A stretch of DNA of 64,000 nucleotides from Rapana venosa (GCA_028751875.1 CM054165.1:29333335-29397334), one strand, 5' to 3'; shown: positions 1 through 10,418, counted from the stretch's first letter. The notes: generated by a model not told the origin, from the sequence alone. Made by a program: numbers and translations.

Positions 1-1829
1 CCATGATACATGATCACCTGGTGATAGATGGAAGAAAGCAACCATGATACATGATCACCTGGTAATAGAGGAAAGAAAGGCACCATGATCCATGATCACC
101 TGGTGATAAATGGAAGAAAGCAACCATGATACATAATCACCTGGTGATAGAGGGAAGAAAGCCACCATGATCACCTGGTGATAAAGGAAATAAAGCCACC
201 ATGATACATGATCACCTGGTGATAGAGGAAATAAAGCCACAATGATACATGATCACCTGGTGATAGAGGAAAGAAAGCCACCATGATACATGACCACCTG
301 GTGATAGATGAATGAAAGCCACCATGATGCATGATCACCTGGTGATAGAGGAAAGAAAGCCACCATGATCCATGATCACCTGGTGATAGATGAATGAAAG
401 CCACCATGATGCATGATCACCTGGTGATAGAGGAAAGAAAGCCACCATGATACATGATCACCTGGTGATAGAGGGAAAAAAGCCACCATGATACATGATC
501 ACCTGGTGATAGATGGAAGAAAGCCACCATGATACATGATCACCTGGTAATAGAGGAAAGAAGGGCACCATGATCCATGATCACCTGGTGATAAACGGAA
601 AGAAATCCACCAATATTTCATGATCACCTGGTGATAGAGGAAAGAAAGCCACCATGATACATGATCACCTGGTGATAGAGAGAAGAAAGCCACCATGATA
701 CATGATCACCTGGTGATAGAGGAAAGAAATCCACCATGATACATGATCACCTGGTGATAAATGGAAGAAAGCAACCATGATACATAATCACCTGGTGATA
801 GAGGGAAGAAAGCCACCATGATCCATGATCACCTGGTGATAAAGGAAATAAAGCCACCATGATACATGATCACCTGGTGATAGAGGAAATAAAGCCACAA
901 TGATACATGATCATCTGGTGATGGAGGAAAGAAAGCCACCATGATACATGATCACCTGGTGATAGATGAATGAAAGCCACCATGATACATGATCACCTGG
1001 TGATAAAGGAAAGAAAGCCACCATGATACATGATCACCTGGTGATAGTTGGAAGAAAGCCACCATGACATATGATCACCTGGTGATAGAGGAAAGAAAGC
1101 CGCCATGATCCATGATCACCTGGTGATAAAGGAAAGAAAGCCACCATGATACATGATCACCTCGTGATAGAGGGAAGAAAGCCACCATGATACATGATCA
1201 CCTGGTGATAGACAGAAGAAAGCCACCATGATACATGATCACCTGGTGATAGACGGAAGAAAGCCACCATGATACATGATCACCTGGTGATAGAGGGAAA
1301 AAAGCCACCATGATACATGATCACCTGGTGATAAATGGAAGAAAGCAACCATGATACATAATCACCTGGTGATAGAGGAAAGAAAGCCACCATGATCACC
1401 TGGTGATAGATGAAAGAAAGCCACCATGATACACGATCACCTGGTGATAGAGGCAAGAAAGCCACCATGATATGTGATCACCTGGTGATAGTTGGAAGAA
1501 AGCCACCATGATACATGATCACCTGGTGATAGATGAAAGAAAGCCACCATGATCACCTGGTGATAGAGGAAAGAAAGGCACCATGATCCATGATCACCTG
1601 GTGATAAACGGAAAGAAATCCACCAATATTTCATGATCACCTGGTGATAGAGGAAAAAAAGCCACCATGATCCATGATCACCTGGTGATAAAGGAAATAA
1701 AGCCACCATGATACATGATCACCTGGTGATAGAGGAAAGAAAGCCACCATGATACATGATCACCTGGTGATAGATGAATGAAAGCCACCATGATACATGA
1801 TCACCTGGTGATAAACGGAAAGAAAGTTC
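1..1829. repeat. 41-bp minisatellite array (about 44 units)
   Basis: Head-to-tail units of about 41 bp run from the window edge to about 1829, so the left end is not seen. Each unit carries an imperfect hairpin ATCACC-T-GGTGAT, which includes the E-box-like CACCTG, followed by a purine-rich stretch (GAGGAAAGAAAG and variants). Some units lack 7 bp (one TACATGA or CCATGAT block) and are about 34 bp. Variant units recur in the same order at distant places, for example near 105-265 and 756-920, and near 565-640 and 1577-1655, so blocks of several units were duplicated. Open frames on the minus strand are a by-product: 41 is not a multiple of 3, and stop codons are rare in the unit. Confidence 0.97.
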
Positions 1830-1964
1830 TTTCTCAGTGCTGGTGATGGACTGAAAGAAGATACCTAGGATTACGGCCGGCCCTGGAAAACAGAGTTAAA
1901 GTTTTTCTCTTCTTATTTAAAACAGCCTGGTTCTTTTATACATGGGGGTACTTTTGGACTTGTA

Positions 1965-2235
1965 TGTTCTTTCGATCCAGAAGGACCATAGAGCCGGAGC
2001 TTATCCCGGTAGCGTTAAGCGAACTGATGGTTTTTCACCACCTCTGTGACAGGACGCTAGTCTGTCGCCAGATACTTCCCCAGCAGAGCTGGTACCCACT
2101 TGTACACCTGGGTGGAGTGAGGAAAATAGGAGTAAAGTGTCTTTCCCAAGGACACAACACCGAGCCGAGCGGGGATCGAACCCGCGACCTCTGGATCACG
2201 AGTCGACCGCCTAAACCACTCGACCACGGTGCCTC
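1965..2235 (-). mobile_element. SINE-5, tRNA-derived SINE with perfect 14-bp TSD
   Basis: Read on the minus strand, the element starts with a tRNA-like head near 2235. It has an A-box match (TGGTCGAGTGG) and a B-box-like GGTTCGATCCC. The body holds GTGTCCTTGGGAAAGACAC, which resembles the central region of V-type SINEs, and a CACCCAGGTGTAC...GGGTACC block that is also seen in SINE-4. The 14-bp sequence CTTTTGGACTTGTA occurs exactly at 1951-1964 and 2236-2249. These repeats bracket the element as a target-site duplication and fix both ends. The 3' end has no long poly-A. Confidence 0.9.
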
Positions 2236-2249
2236 CTTTTGGACTTGTA

Positions 2250-2476
2250 GCACTGGTAAATTGTGATGGGGTAGATGAAGGGAGTTTGCCAGCCTCTCAG
2301 CCCGTGGTGGATGACAGTGAATTTTTTGTGCAATCCAGAGGGTGGGGAGTGGGGTTGATGAAGCCACAATGACGCTGGGTTTGTGAATGAGCGCGTGCAG
2401 ATTTCGGGCAAGAACGAAACTTTGCTATTAAACGATGTTGTGTGCTACCTGGGTTTTCCCAAAAATGCCAGTATAA
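2250..2476. other. Unassigned flank, possibly LINE-A 5' leader
   Basis: No open frame or repeat family was recognised. Its position directly upstream of the LINE-A 5' tandem duplication makes a leader or UTR role possible, but nothing in the sequence proves it. Confidence 0.3.
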
Positions 2477-2630
2477 GTGTGGGAAAAAAAGGGAGATTTA
2501 AATAGAAAAGAGCGTGTGTACTTGACTCCAGTGTTTGTTGTGTGGCTGAAAAAGTGTGGGAAAAAAAGGGAGATTTAAATAGAAAAGAGCGTGTGTACTT
2601 GACTCCAGTGTTTGTTGTGTGGCTGGAAAA
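2477..2630 (+). repeat. 77-bp tandem duplication at LINE-A 5' end
   Basis: Two head-to-tail 77-bp copies, 2477-2553 and 2554-2630, differ at about one base (GGCTGAAAAA versus GGCTGGAAAA). They lie just upstream of the first ATG of the LINE-A frame at 2674. Tandem 5' units act as promoter monomers in some LINEs such as mouse L1. Whether these do so is inference. Confidence 0.9.
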
Positions 2631-2673
2631 GCGTTGTCCTCACCCAGATCCCTCTTCTCCCTGTGATGTTAAC

Positions 2674-3840
2674 ATGGCCAAATGTATGGATAAACATGAT
2701 CTGGGAATGTCTGGCAGTGTGAAAGGTGGGGATGAAGGTGGTGTGGAGAGTGACTTTGTTGTTAGAGATAAGATTGACGTGCAGGATGATGATGATAAAG
2801 GGGAGGTAACTGAAGGTTGTACAGAGAAACTCGATGAAGAAATAGATGAGGATGAGGGGGAGGGAGTTGATAGTATCAGTTCTTGTTCACATTATCGGGA
2901 GAGTTTTGTAAATAAATTTACGGTTCTTCACTGGAATATATGTGGTTTACTTTCAAAGCTTGATGATGTTGATTTCATTCACTTTCTTTTGTCATTTGAC
3001 TTTGCGTGTCTGGTAGAAACTTTTGTTGATCATCTTGTATCTGTTTAGAGACTATGAAATGTTTATGAAACCAGCAGTGAAGCTGACACAGCATGGAAGA
3101 TCCTCGGGAGGTATTATCTGTCTTGTACGTAAAATACTAGTTCCTGATATACGACACGTGGATGATGATAGTGATTGTTGTATGCATTTTGTATTAGATG
3201 AAGATTACTTCCATTTTTCTAAACATGTCCTATTTACATGTACATATGTCCCTCCTGAGAATTCGCCATTTTATTCTGTATCCGATTTTGATAACAGAAT
3301 TTCCATGCTTGAAGAAAATATTTTAAATAAGATATTTTTGTTTGATGATCACGATATACTTTTGTGTGGTGACTTAAATGCCAGAACTTCTGATTGTTCT
3401 CCAAATCCTATTGGTATAGACAGCATACATGAGTGCAGTAGAAAAGATAGTAAAAATCACATAAAACGGCATTCTCAAGACACAGGTTTGATTTCCTTTG
3501 GTAAGAAATTGTTGGATATGTGTACTGGTTTAGATTGATGTTTTTTGAATGGCATTTGTAATGGCGACTGTGATGGTCGTTACACATATGTCTCGGATCA
3601 TGGAAACAGTGTAAATGACTATTACATATGTTCATTAAGTTTTCTTGAATCTATCTTTGATAAGATCACACTAAATGTATTAGACCGAATGGAATCAGAT
3701 CATCTTCCTCTTTTGCTCTGTCTTGATATTCAGATAGATAGGCTTTCTGTTAAAAAGTCCCTTGATAAGAATAAAGAACAATTTGTGGTCGAATATAGAT
3801 GGTCTCCATCTGTCGCTCAAACTTTTTTCGAGTCAATTAA
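2674..3840 (+). pseudogene. LINE-A AP-endonuclease-like domain (broken)
   Basis: The first ATG at 2674 opens an acidic linker (runs of D and E) followed by the endonuclease start FTVLHWNICGLLSKLDDVD, then SGGIICLVRK, TYVPPENSPFY, LLCGDLNARTSD and finally SDHLPLLL. These are the conserved blocks of exonuclease-endonuclease-phosphatase enzymes that nick target DNA for LINEs: the N of WN, the GDLN motif and the SDH motif. A frameshift near 3030-3050 and a stop near 3536 split the frame into three pieces. The open frame seems to begin at 2542, but that codon is GTG and lies inside the 77-bp duplication, so 2674 is the better start. Confidence 0.85.
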
Positions 3841-3844
3841 TTAA

Positions 3845-4206
3845 AACAAAGTAAAAGATGAAATACATAATGCAACAAGTCTGATCAATGCTGACGGTAG
3901 ACTCAGCGACAAACAAGTTTAATAAAATCATACAGAGTCAAGCAGAATGTATGAAAAAACAAATCCCAGTGCACAGACCAAAACAAACAGAATGGTATGA
4001 TCAGGAATGTAAATTTGCAAAACGAAAAACGAGGAGACTTTGGAGGAAGTTTAAGCGTTCTTTGCAAAAAAATGACAGCGTAGCCTTTTGTATACCAAGG
4101 AGGGAATATAAGAATACAACCATAAGGAAAAAGAAAGAACACAAAAATATTACTTTTGAAAGAATTGTTAGATTCTGTTGGGTGTCAGTAACAATTTTGG
4201 GTAAAA
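3845..4206 (+). pseudogene. LINE-A linker between endonuclease and RT
   Basis: A basic, lysine- and arginine-rich stretch (QTEWYDQECKFAKRKTRRLW) occupies the place where LINE proteins join endonuclease to RT. The motif of W, then D/E-C, then a run of basic residues is usual there. It is frameshifted against both neighbours. Confidence 0.65.
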
Positions 4207-5215
4207 ATGAAAAGAATATATAATAAAAAATCACAACCACAAAATGACATTTCTGTTGGGCAATGGTTTGATCACTTTAAAAGTATTTTAGAAAAAGTAG
4301 ACGAATTAATAATTACAGATGTATCAGATGAAACTGAACGTGAAGAAGAAATAGACGAAGTTCAAGATAGACCTATAGCACAGGAAGAAGTAACACTGGC
4401 AATTAGAAGATTGAAGAATGGCAAATCAGCTGGACCAGATGAATTTATCGGGGAGTTTTTTTTTAAAGTTGTAGATTTTCTTGTAACATTATTAAATTAC
4501 CTATTCGATAATGGAATTTATCCTTAAAGCTGGACAGAATCAACAATTTTACCACTTTTTAAGAAAGGAGATGTAAATGGCACAAATAACTATAGAGGTA
4601 TATCGTTATGTAATATTGCCAGTAAATTGTGTAGTTCTGTCATTAATAATAGACTGCAGGAGTGGGTAACATTAAACGATATAACAGGGGAACATCAAGC
4701 TGGTTTTCAAAAAGGTTATGGCACAACTGATCACATACTTACTCTGTTAGCCGCAGTTCAAAAGCAGTTTGCAAATAATCAGAAATTATATTTTGCCCTA
4801 GTAGATTTCGAAAAGGCCTTTGATTCTGTTTCAAGAAAACTATTATGGCCTGTGTTGCTGAAAAATAGGATAAGGGGTAAGTTATTTACATGTGTTAAGA
4901 GTATGCATAGAGCAGTGAAAGCTAGAATAAGATGTCGTTCAAATTTATCAGATTTTGTGAATTGTACGAAAGGGGTGAAACAAGGGGATGTGCGCAGTTC
5001 TGTATTATTTTCGTTGTTTGTGAATAAGCTTGCTATTGAAATTATTGAACATGGGAAACATGGTGTATCTTTTGATTTGACATAATTGTTTATTATGCTT
5101 TTTGCTGATGACATTGTCTTGCTGTCTATATCTGTGGTAGGGTTACAAAGTCTATACAAATAGAAATTGGCATTAAAAGTGAACATGGAAAAAACAAATA
5201 TCACTGTGTTTCGTA
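4207..5215 (+). pseudogene. LINE-A reverse transcriptase domain (broken)
   Basis: RT blocks appear in order: LKNGKSAGPDEF, then after a stop near 4527 ILPLFKKGDVNGTNNYRGIS, EHQAGFQKGYGTTDHI, the palm motif LVDFEKAFDSVSR, GVKQGDVRSSVLF, and after a second stop the catalytic box LFADDIVLLS near 5100. This copies element RNA into DNA at the nicked site. The FADD box is intact, but at least two stops separate it from the upstream blocks. Confidence 0.88.
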
Positions 5216-6107
5216 AAAGGTGGGCACCTTGCTAAGCATGAACAATGGACTTGTGGAAAAGAGAGAATTAAGATAGTTAATGCATATAAATATCTAGGAA
5301 TAGTTTTTTCAACCAGGCTTAGTTTTTCTTATGCATGTCAAGATTTGGTAAACAGAGGAAAGAAAGCTGCTTTAATGATTCTTCGTGCATTGTATAAACG
5401 GGATTGTAGTTCTTTTAGTATTTTTTATAAAGGTTTTTGATTCACAGGTGCAGTCAATTTTGCAGTATGGGGCAGAAATATGGGCTTTTGAGAATAGGAT
5501 GTGATTGAAAATTACACTTATTTGCTATAGTAGAACACCCAATGACTTTGTTTATGGTAAACTTGGAAGGTACCCTATATATTTAAATTCCTATGTAAAA
5601 TGTATCAGTTATTGGTTAAAATTGACTAGAATGAATTGTAGTAGATTACCGTATAAAGCATGTATGACTTTGTATAGATTGGACAGAAATGAAAAAAAGA
5701 CTTGGGCTTCAGGAATTCGAAAATGTTTGTATACTTATGGTTTTGCATATGTTTGGGAAAATCAGGGAGTAGAAAATATTACACAGTTTATGAAAAGTTT
5801 TAAACAAAGGATCATAGATTGCAGGTGGCAGGAGTGGCATGCGTGATCATATAAAAACTAGTCATAGATTTGCAGAGTATAGGATGTTTAAGTGCGAATA
5901 ATAAAATTGAAATGTACATTGGAATTACAATGAATAGATATGTAAAGAGTGCGTTGACAAAACTTAGGTTAGGTGTATCAGACATAGCATGTCACCGGTT
6001 CAGATATAAAAAGAGGGAGACTGATAACGTGGCAATGTGCCGGTTATGTCATAGTTCTGAGGAAAATGAAGTTCATTTCATGTTATGCTGCCCTTGTTCT
6101 TCATGAT
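5216..6107 (+). pseudogene. LINE-A RT thumb and C-terminal Cys/His region
   Basis: Past the RT core come INAYKYLGIVFSTRLSF-like text (frame disrupted), ILQYGAEIWAF, SRTPNDFVYGKLGRYP, and a C-terminal CRLCHSSEENEVHFMLCC. The last is C-x2-C-x8-H-x3-C and is shared with the copy at 45123-45713. Several stops break the frame. Its role in LINEs is probably nucleic-acid binding; this is inferred from position. Confidence 0.8.
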
Positions 6108-6440
6108 TTGAGAACTGAATTAATTTAGCCTAAATTTTATAATAAAACATGTCGCTTTAGATTCAATTTACTTATGGCATCTCAAAATGAGAATATACTA
6201 TACAATTTGGCACTGTACACTTACAAAGCTTTGAGAATATTATATACTGTGGCAACATAATCTATAGAGCTGTAATACATTTAATTTTATTTTCTATGGA
6301 AGAACGCCTGTTAAAATCTTGTATGATGCTTATACAAATGCATATCCAACTTTATACTTGTGTTAATATCATGCGTATCCACTAAAGAAAGGGGCCTAGG
6401 CCTAAATCTGAATAAACGTTTCGCATTCGCATTTCGTATT

Positions 6441-6610
6441 CACATAAAGATGCCGTTTTGCAGCTGAAAGGGACAGCTGTGGTCCCCTGCTAGGAAGGCC
6501 TTGTAGTTCAGGGTTCGTTCCAGTCCAGTGGTGTAGGATTCAGGTACAACTCCTGTCTTCTGGGCCAGATGCCACGTGCTCGTGGTCTTTATACAGCACT
6601 TCAGGTCAGA
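6441..6610. other. Unassigned spacer
   Basis: No recognised element. A short open frame on the minus strand looks like chance. Confidence 0.4.
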
Positions 6611-6648
6611 TTGTAAGTCAACAGTATACACATTATTTGCATTTCTCA

Positions 6649-6656
6649 ATATATAT

Positions 6657-6727
<71 letters not shown>

Positions 6728-6763
6728 AAGTCAACAGTATACGCAGTATTTGCATTTCTCAAT

Positions 6764-6797
<34 letters not shown>

Positions 6798-6829
6798 ATT
6801 TTTATCTATCTATCTATCTATCTATCTAA

Positions 6830-6896
<67 letters not shown>
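6649..6896. repeat. (TA)n microsatellites with a short (CTAT)n
   Basis: (TA)n at 6649-6724 and 6768-6896, the second interrupted by (CTAT)n near 6800-6828. The repeated 40-bp unit separates them. Confidence 0.95.
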
Positions 6897-6899
<3 letters not shown>

Positions 6900-7036
6900 T
6901 GGATCGGTGGTCTAGAGGTAACGCGCCTGTCTAGAAAGCGAAAAGTCCGGGTCTGAAGTGTGCGGTGGTTCGTACCCCGTTTGGACCGGAAATTTTTCCC
7001 CCATCCATTAGACCATGAGTGGTGGTCTGGGCGCTA

Positions 7037-7067
<31 letters not shown>

Positions 7068-7374
7068 CGTGTGTTACACGTAATTATTTAGTGCACGTAA
7101 AAAAACCCACGGCAACAAGAGAGTTGTCCCTGGCAAAATTCTTAGAAAAAAGCCACTCTGATAGGGAAACAAATACAGCTGCAGAAAAGAAAAAAAAAAA
7201 AAAAGGGTGAAAGGGTGGCGCAGCGCTAAGTGGCGACGCGTTCTCCCGCTCTCCCCGGGGAGAGCAGCCCGAATTTCACGGAGAGAAATCTGCCGTGACT
7301 TAAAGTGGTATGAAATAAAATCTGAGCGCTTTGATTTGTTGCTTTACAAGATTCAGCGCTATATAAATTCCATA

Positions 7375-7407
<33 letters not shown>

Positions 7408-7410
7408 CTT
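6897..7410 (+). mobile_element. SINE-3, LINE-B-tailed SINE (near full-length)
   Basis: The head GGTGGATCGGTGGTCTAGAG recurs at 53280. Next come a central block TTTCGGATGAGACGATAAAC, a CCCACGGCAACAAGAGAGTT block, an internal A-run, and a 3' tail GCGCTTTGATTTGTTGCTTT...AGCGCTATATAAATTCCAT ending in (ATT)n at about 7374-7407. The tail matches the 3' end of LINE-B at 60571-60630. The tRNA likeness of the head is weak, but its position at the 5' end of every copy supports a pol III head. Confidence 0.88.
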
Positions 7411-7554
7411 GCAAGTCAAGTCAACAGTATACACATTATTTGCATTTCTCGATGTTATATTGTATGTGCAGTGTGATGGGTTGATAACTACCAATGTACA
7501 CACTCCACTGTAGCAGTTAGACAACCCAGCGCACCCCAACACATTCATGGGGGA

Positions 7555-7830
7555 CTGGTGCTCTAGAGGTAACATACCCATTCAAGAAAGAAAAAGTCAC
7601 GTGCTCTATCCCTGTCTGACCCCGAACCCCTTCCCCCCCCCCCCCCCCCCCCCATCCCCTCTCCACTAACGCAAAAGAGGTGGTCTGGGTTGTCCTTCAG
7701 GTGAAATGATAAACGTAGGTACCATGTGCAGCATGCATTTCAGGGCCACATGAAAGAACCCACGGCAACAAAAGAGTTGTGTCTGAAAAATTTCTTAGAA
7801 AAAACAGTGTCACAGGGAAGACAAAGGCAC
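7555..7830 (+). mobile_element. SINE-3, diverged copy
   Basis: Starts GGGACTGGTGCTCTAGAGGT and keeps the central TCAGGTGAAATGATAAACG and the CCCACGGCAACAAAAGAGTT block. It carries a run of 21 C at 7633-7653 where other copies have a short pyrimidine patch. The LINE-like tail is missing. Confidence 0.75.
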
Positions 7831-7995
7831 ATAATGTAAACAGGAATAATACAAACAATACGGCCAGAGGTCCTCTTGTGGTGATGCACTGTTTCAAGCC
7901 AGAGCATTCCAAGTTCCTAACAGAGAAATCGCCTGTAACTGAAATCTTTTTACATACAATACCATACAACCAATACGAAATATTACACTGTAGCA

Positions 7996-8014
7996 CACAC
8001 ACACACGCGCGCGC

Positions 8015-8075
<61 letters not shown>

Positions 8076-8080
8076 CACAC

Positions 8081-8142
<62 letters not shown>

Positions 8143-8152
8143 TGCACGCACG
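7996..8152. repeat. (CA)n microsatellite
   Basis: About 155 bp of CA repeat with a few CG, CGC and AAC interruptions. The open frames across it are artefacts. Confidence 0.97.
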
Positions 8153-8354
8153 CACGCTCACTGACCTACAGTCACCTGCACATGTGCGCTCAAACACACC
8201 AGCACATGCACACAAACACACATGTGAGTGGTGTGCACGCAAAGATGCACACATGTTCACCAGTCGTAAACTCACTTGACCACAAAGTTTGGATAATTAC
8301 AGCTCTCCTGTTCTTGAAGCAGTTTTATCCCAGTCCATGTTTTCATGTAAATTT

Positions 8355-8442
8355 TTCTGTGACGGGGACTGGATGTAAAAAAGCACATAAGTGCTTATTC
8401 CATTATCCTCGATATAAAAGAATAAAATAAATAAATAAATAA
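8355..8442 (+). mobile_element. SINE-1 3' end
   Basis: GGGGACTGGATGTAAAAAAG, then AGTGCTTATTCCATTATCC, GATATAAAAGAATAAAATAA and a short (AAAT)n tail. This is the terminal portion of the SINE-1 family, 5'-truncated. Confidence 0.85.
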
Positions 8443-8799
8443 AACAATTAAGTGTCCCCTGCAGGATTGTCATGGTCAGAGAGCTTATCACATATTTACC
8501 ACACACACGAACACTTCATGAGTCTTTTGTTATACGTCTCCCTCCACTTGCCTTTTGCCTGTTTACATCGTTTGCTTCTGTTTAGTAACAACAGAAGCTG
8601 CAGCTCACCAGCTTTGTTATGTACATGCTACAATGACAAGGTTCAATGTTTCAGAATGAAGAGGTTCATTAACAGGCCTGTATGCTGTAACTAGCTGAGT
8701 AGAAAACATCAACAGAAATAACAGAAAGACAAGGAAGATGTCTGACCTCCTCCTCTCTTGTTAGTTTAAGAGCATTCTTGCTACCTGGTCACTGACTCA

Positions 8800-8965
8800 T
8801 ACCTGCTAGAGGTCAGTTATGGTTTTAAAACCTGTTTTCATCTGTACATAGTAGCACATTTTAAATCTGAGATTTAGAAATTCTGTGGGGTGACAGCCTG
8901 AATATGGCCTCAAAAGTTGGCGGGGCTATACACAACAAGACTGGATTGGTTTACCTTGACACTGA
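8800..8965. repeat. Dispersed repeat shared with 17050-17215
   Basis: Ends CAAGACTGGATTGGTTT and aligns along about 160 bp with 17050-17215, which ends CCAGACTGGATTGGATT. The shared blocks are in the same order. It does not match the other families named here. Confidence 0.65.
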
Positions 8966-9183
8966 TTCATACCAGCTGGGCGGCAGTCAGTTAAGCAGTA
9001 TGAAGACAGAAAAAAAGAAGTGGTGTTTTTTTCTCTCTTTCTTTTACTCTGGTGTTCATAGGAATAATCTGACATGCCACAGAGCTAAACAGGGAAAGGG
9101 TTTCTTCTTGTCTAGCTCTGCAGGCATTGGCCATTTACTTTACTTAAGTTTTAATATCTCCAACCTGAAGGAACAATTCCGAC
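8966..9183. other. Unassigned stretch before minisatellite
   Basis: No motif recognised. An open frame on the plus strand runs from here into the 49-bp array and is probably chance. Confidence 0.4.
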
Positions 9184-9565
9184 AGACTTGGATCTATACA
9201 GGCACAACTGCACAACACTCCAGAGGCCAAACAGCCTTGGATCTATACAGGCACAACTGCACAACACTCCAGAAGCCCAACAGCCATGGATCTATACAGG
9301 CACAACTGCACACCACTCCAGAGGCCCAACAGCCTTTGATCTATACAGGCACAACTGCACACCACTCCAGAGGCCCAACAGCCATGGATCTATACAGGCA
9401 CAACTGAACAACACTCCAGAGGCCCAACAGCCATGGATCTATACAGGCACAACTGCACAACACTCCAGAGGCCCAACAGCCTTGGATCTATACAGGCACA
9501 ACTGCACAACACTCCAGAGGTCCAACAGCCTTGGATCTATACAGGGACAGATCAATATCACTCCA
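9184..9565. repeat. 49-bp minisatellite (about 8 units)
   Basis: Units contain GGATCTATACAGGCACAACT and CACTCCAGAGGCCCAACAGC. Successive starts at 9190, 9239 and 9288 give an exact 49-bp period. Units differ at one or a few bases; the last is partial and diverged. Because 49 leaves remainder 1 when divided by 3, the three frames read the same peptide in turn. Confidence 0.97.
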
Positions 9566-10097
9566 GAGGACATTTAGGGCCCCCACTCATGGCCACCAAG
9601 CTTTAACTCAATGAAGTCATCCTCTATATCTATTTCACATCTTGGCAATGCTGTGTTGCAACATTGTGGCCATATTTAGAAAAAAACCTATGTATCCCTG
9701 TCAAATTAATAAAATCAAACATTTTACATATCAAAGTAAAGTTTGTTTCAGTACTTTAAGGATTTACACAGATGTTTTTTCTATATTTGTTACAGATTCA
9801 GATTTTGTAGCACACAGGTTGCTATACTAATTTTAAAAGCCTGTTTTATATAATTGCTTTTGCATATGACCTTCTTTACTTAATGATGCCTGCATTACCA
9901 ATGTAGTATTGCCACTTGGAAAATGATGTTGTTACCTTTAGTTTGCATATTTTTGTTGCTCAGTGTGAAAGTGGTTAACTCTTGAGACCAAATGTAGTGA
10001 GTGTAGCCACAAAGTCATGGAGTTGATCTGCTGTGTTTGTTTAAAAGTCTTTTAATCTTTATTGAAAAGTACATTTTATAGTGGAACCAGTGTACAG
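9566..10097. other. No recognisable feature
   Basis: AT-rich unique-looking sequence with only short chance frames. Confidence 0.5.
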
Positions 10098-10418
10098 AAA
10101 TTTATTTTTATTTTATTTATTTTATTCTTTTATATCGAGGATACTGGAATAAGCACTAATGTGCTTTTTTTTTTTTACATCCAGTCCCTGTCTGTATGTG
10201 GTTTTGTAAATTTGTCATCTGTTCCCACCCCACACAATGGCCTACTCTTACAAAAGGGGATTTAATGTGTGTGCAAGATGTTCTCGGCCTTGGACTTTTA
10301 GGGAGAGTGGAGTCTGCACTGATGTTAACTCCAGGGGAAAATATCCCCTTGAACGGGAATGGAACCGGGGTAGTCAGATTGTGAGCGCAATGTTCTAACC
10401 ACTAGGCCATCCCATCCC
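10098..10418 (-). mobile_element. SINE-1, near full-length
   Basis: On the minus strand the head reads GGATGGCCTAGTGGTTAGAA with an A-box and a B-box-like GGTTCCATTCC. Then come CCCCTGGAGTTAACATCAGT, a CAAAATTTACAAAACC-like block, and the 3' end AGTGCTTATTCCAGTATCC, GATATAAAAGAATAAAATAA. The central GGATGAGAC block is partly lost. Confidence 0.9.

Larger units (their letters stand above)
2477..6440 (+). mobile_element. LINE-A (subfamily A1), near full-length, degenerate
   Basis: One non-LTR retrotransposon can be followed from the 77-bp duplication through endonuclease, reverse transcriptase and C-terminal region to a 3' end at about 6440 (GAATAAACG then TTCGCATTCGCATTTCG). The order and motifs are those of a single-ORF2 APE-type LINE. 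It is broken by many stops and frameshifts and cannot make a full protein. Related pieces lie at 32124-32495, 34520-34880 and 44987-46355. The minus-strand copy at 44987 ends in a similar AATAAA plus hexamer tail. The clade was not assigned. Confidence 0.85.
6611..7450. repeat. Three direct copies of a 33-40 bp sequence around TA tract and SINE-3
   Basis: A 40-bp sequence at 6611-6650 recurs at 6724-6763 with two mismatches. A 33-bp core of it recurs at 7418-7450, identical to the first copy. The copies bracket a (TA)n tract and a SINE-3. Copies 1 and 3 could be an unusually long TSD, with copy 2 made by a later local duplication together with the TA tract. Confidence 0.85.

Noticed and set aside
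55..1709. Series of 60-90 codon minus-strand open frames (LSPGDHVSWW-type repeats)
   Set aside because: They are translations of the 41-bp minisatellite; the unit length is not a multiple of three and no start context or unique part exists.
1..1829. CRISPR array
   Set aside because: Units are continuous without unique spacers, and the genome context is eukaryotic.
7697..8279. Long open frames rich in CVCV or THTH across the CA repeat
   Set aside because: They only reflect the dinucleotide repeat. The same applies to frames at 26-27 kb, 28-29 kb, 31 kb, 43 kb and 47-48 kb.
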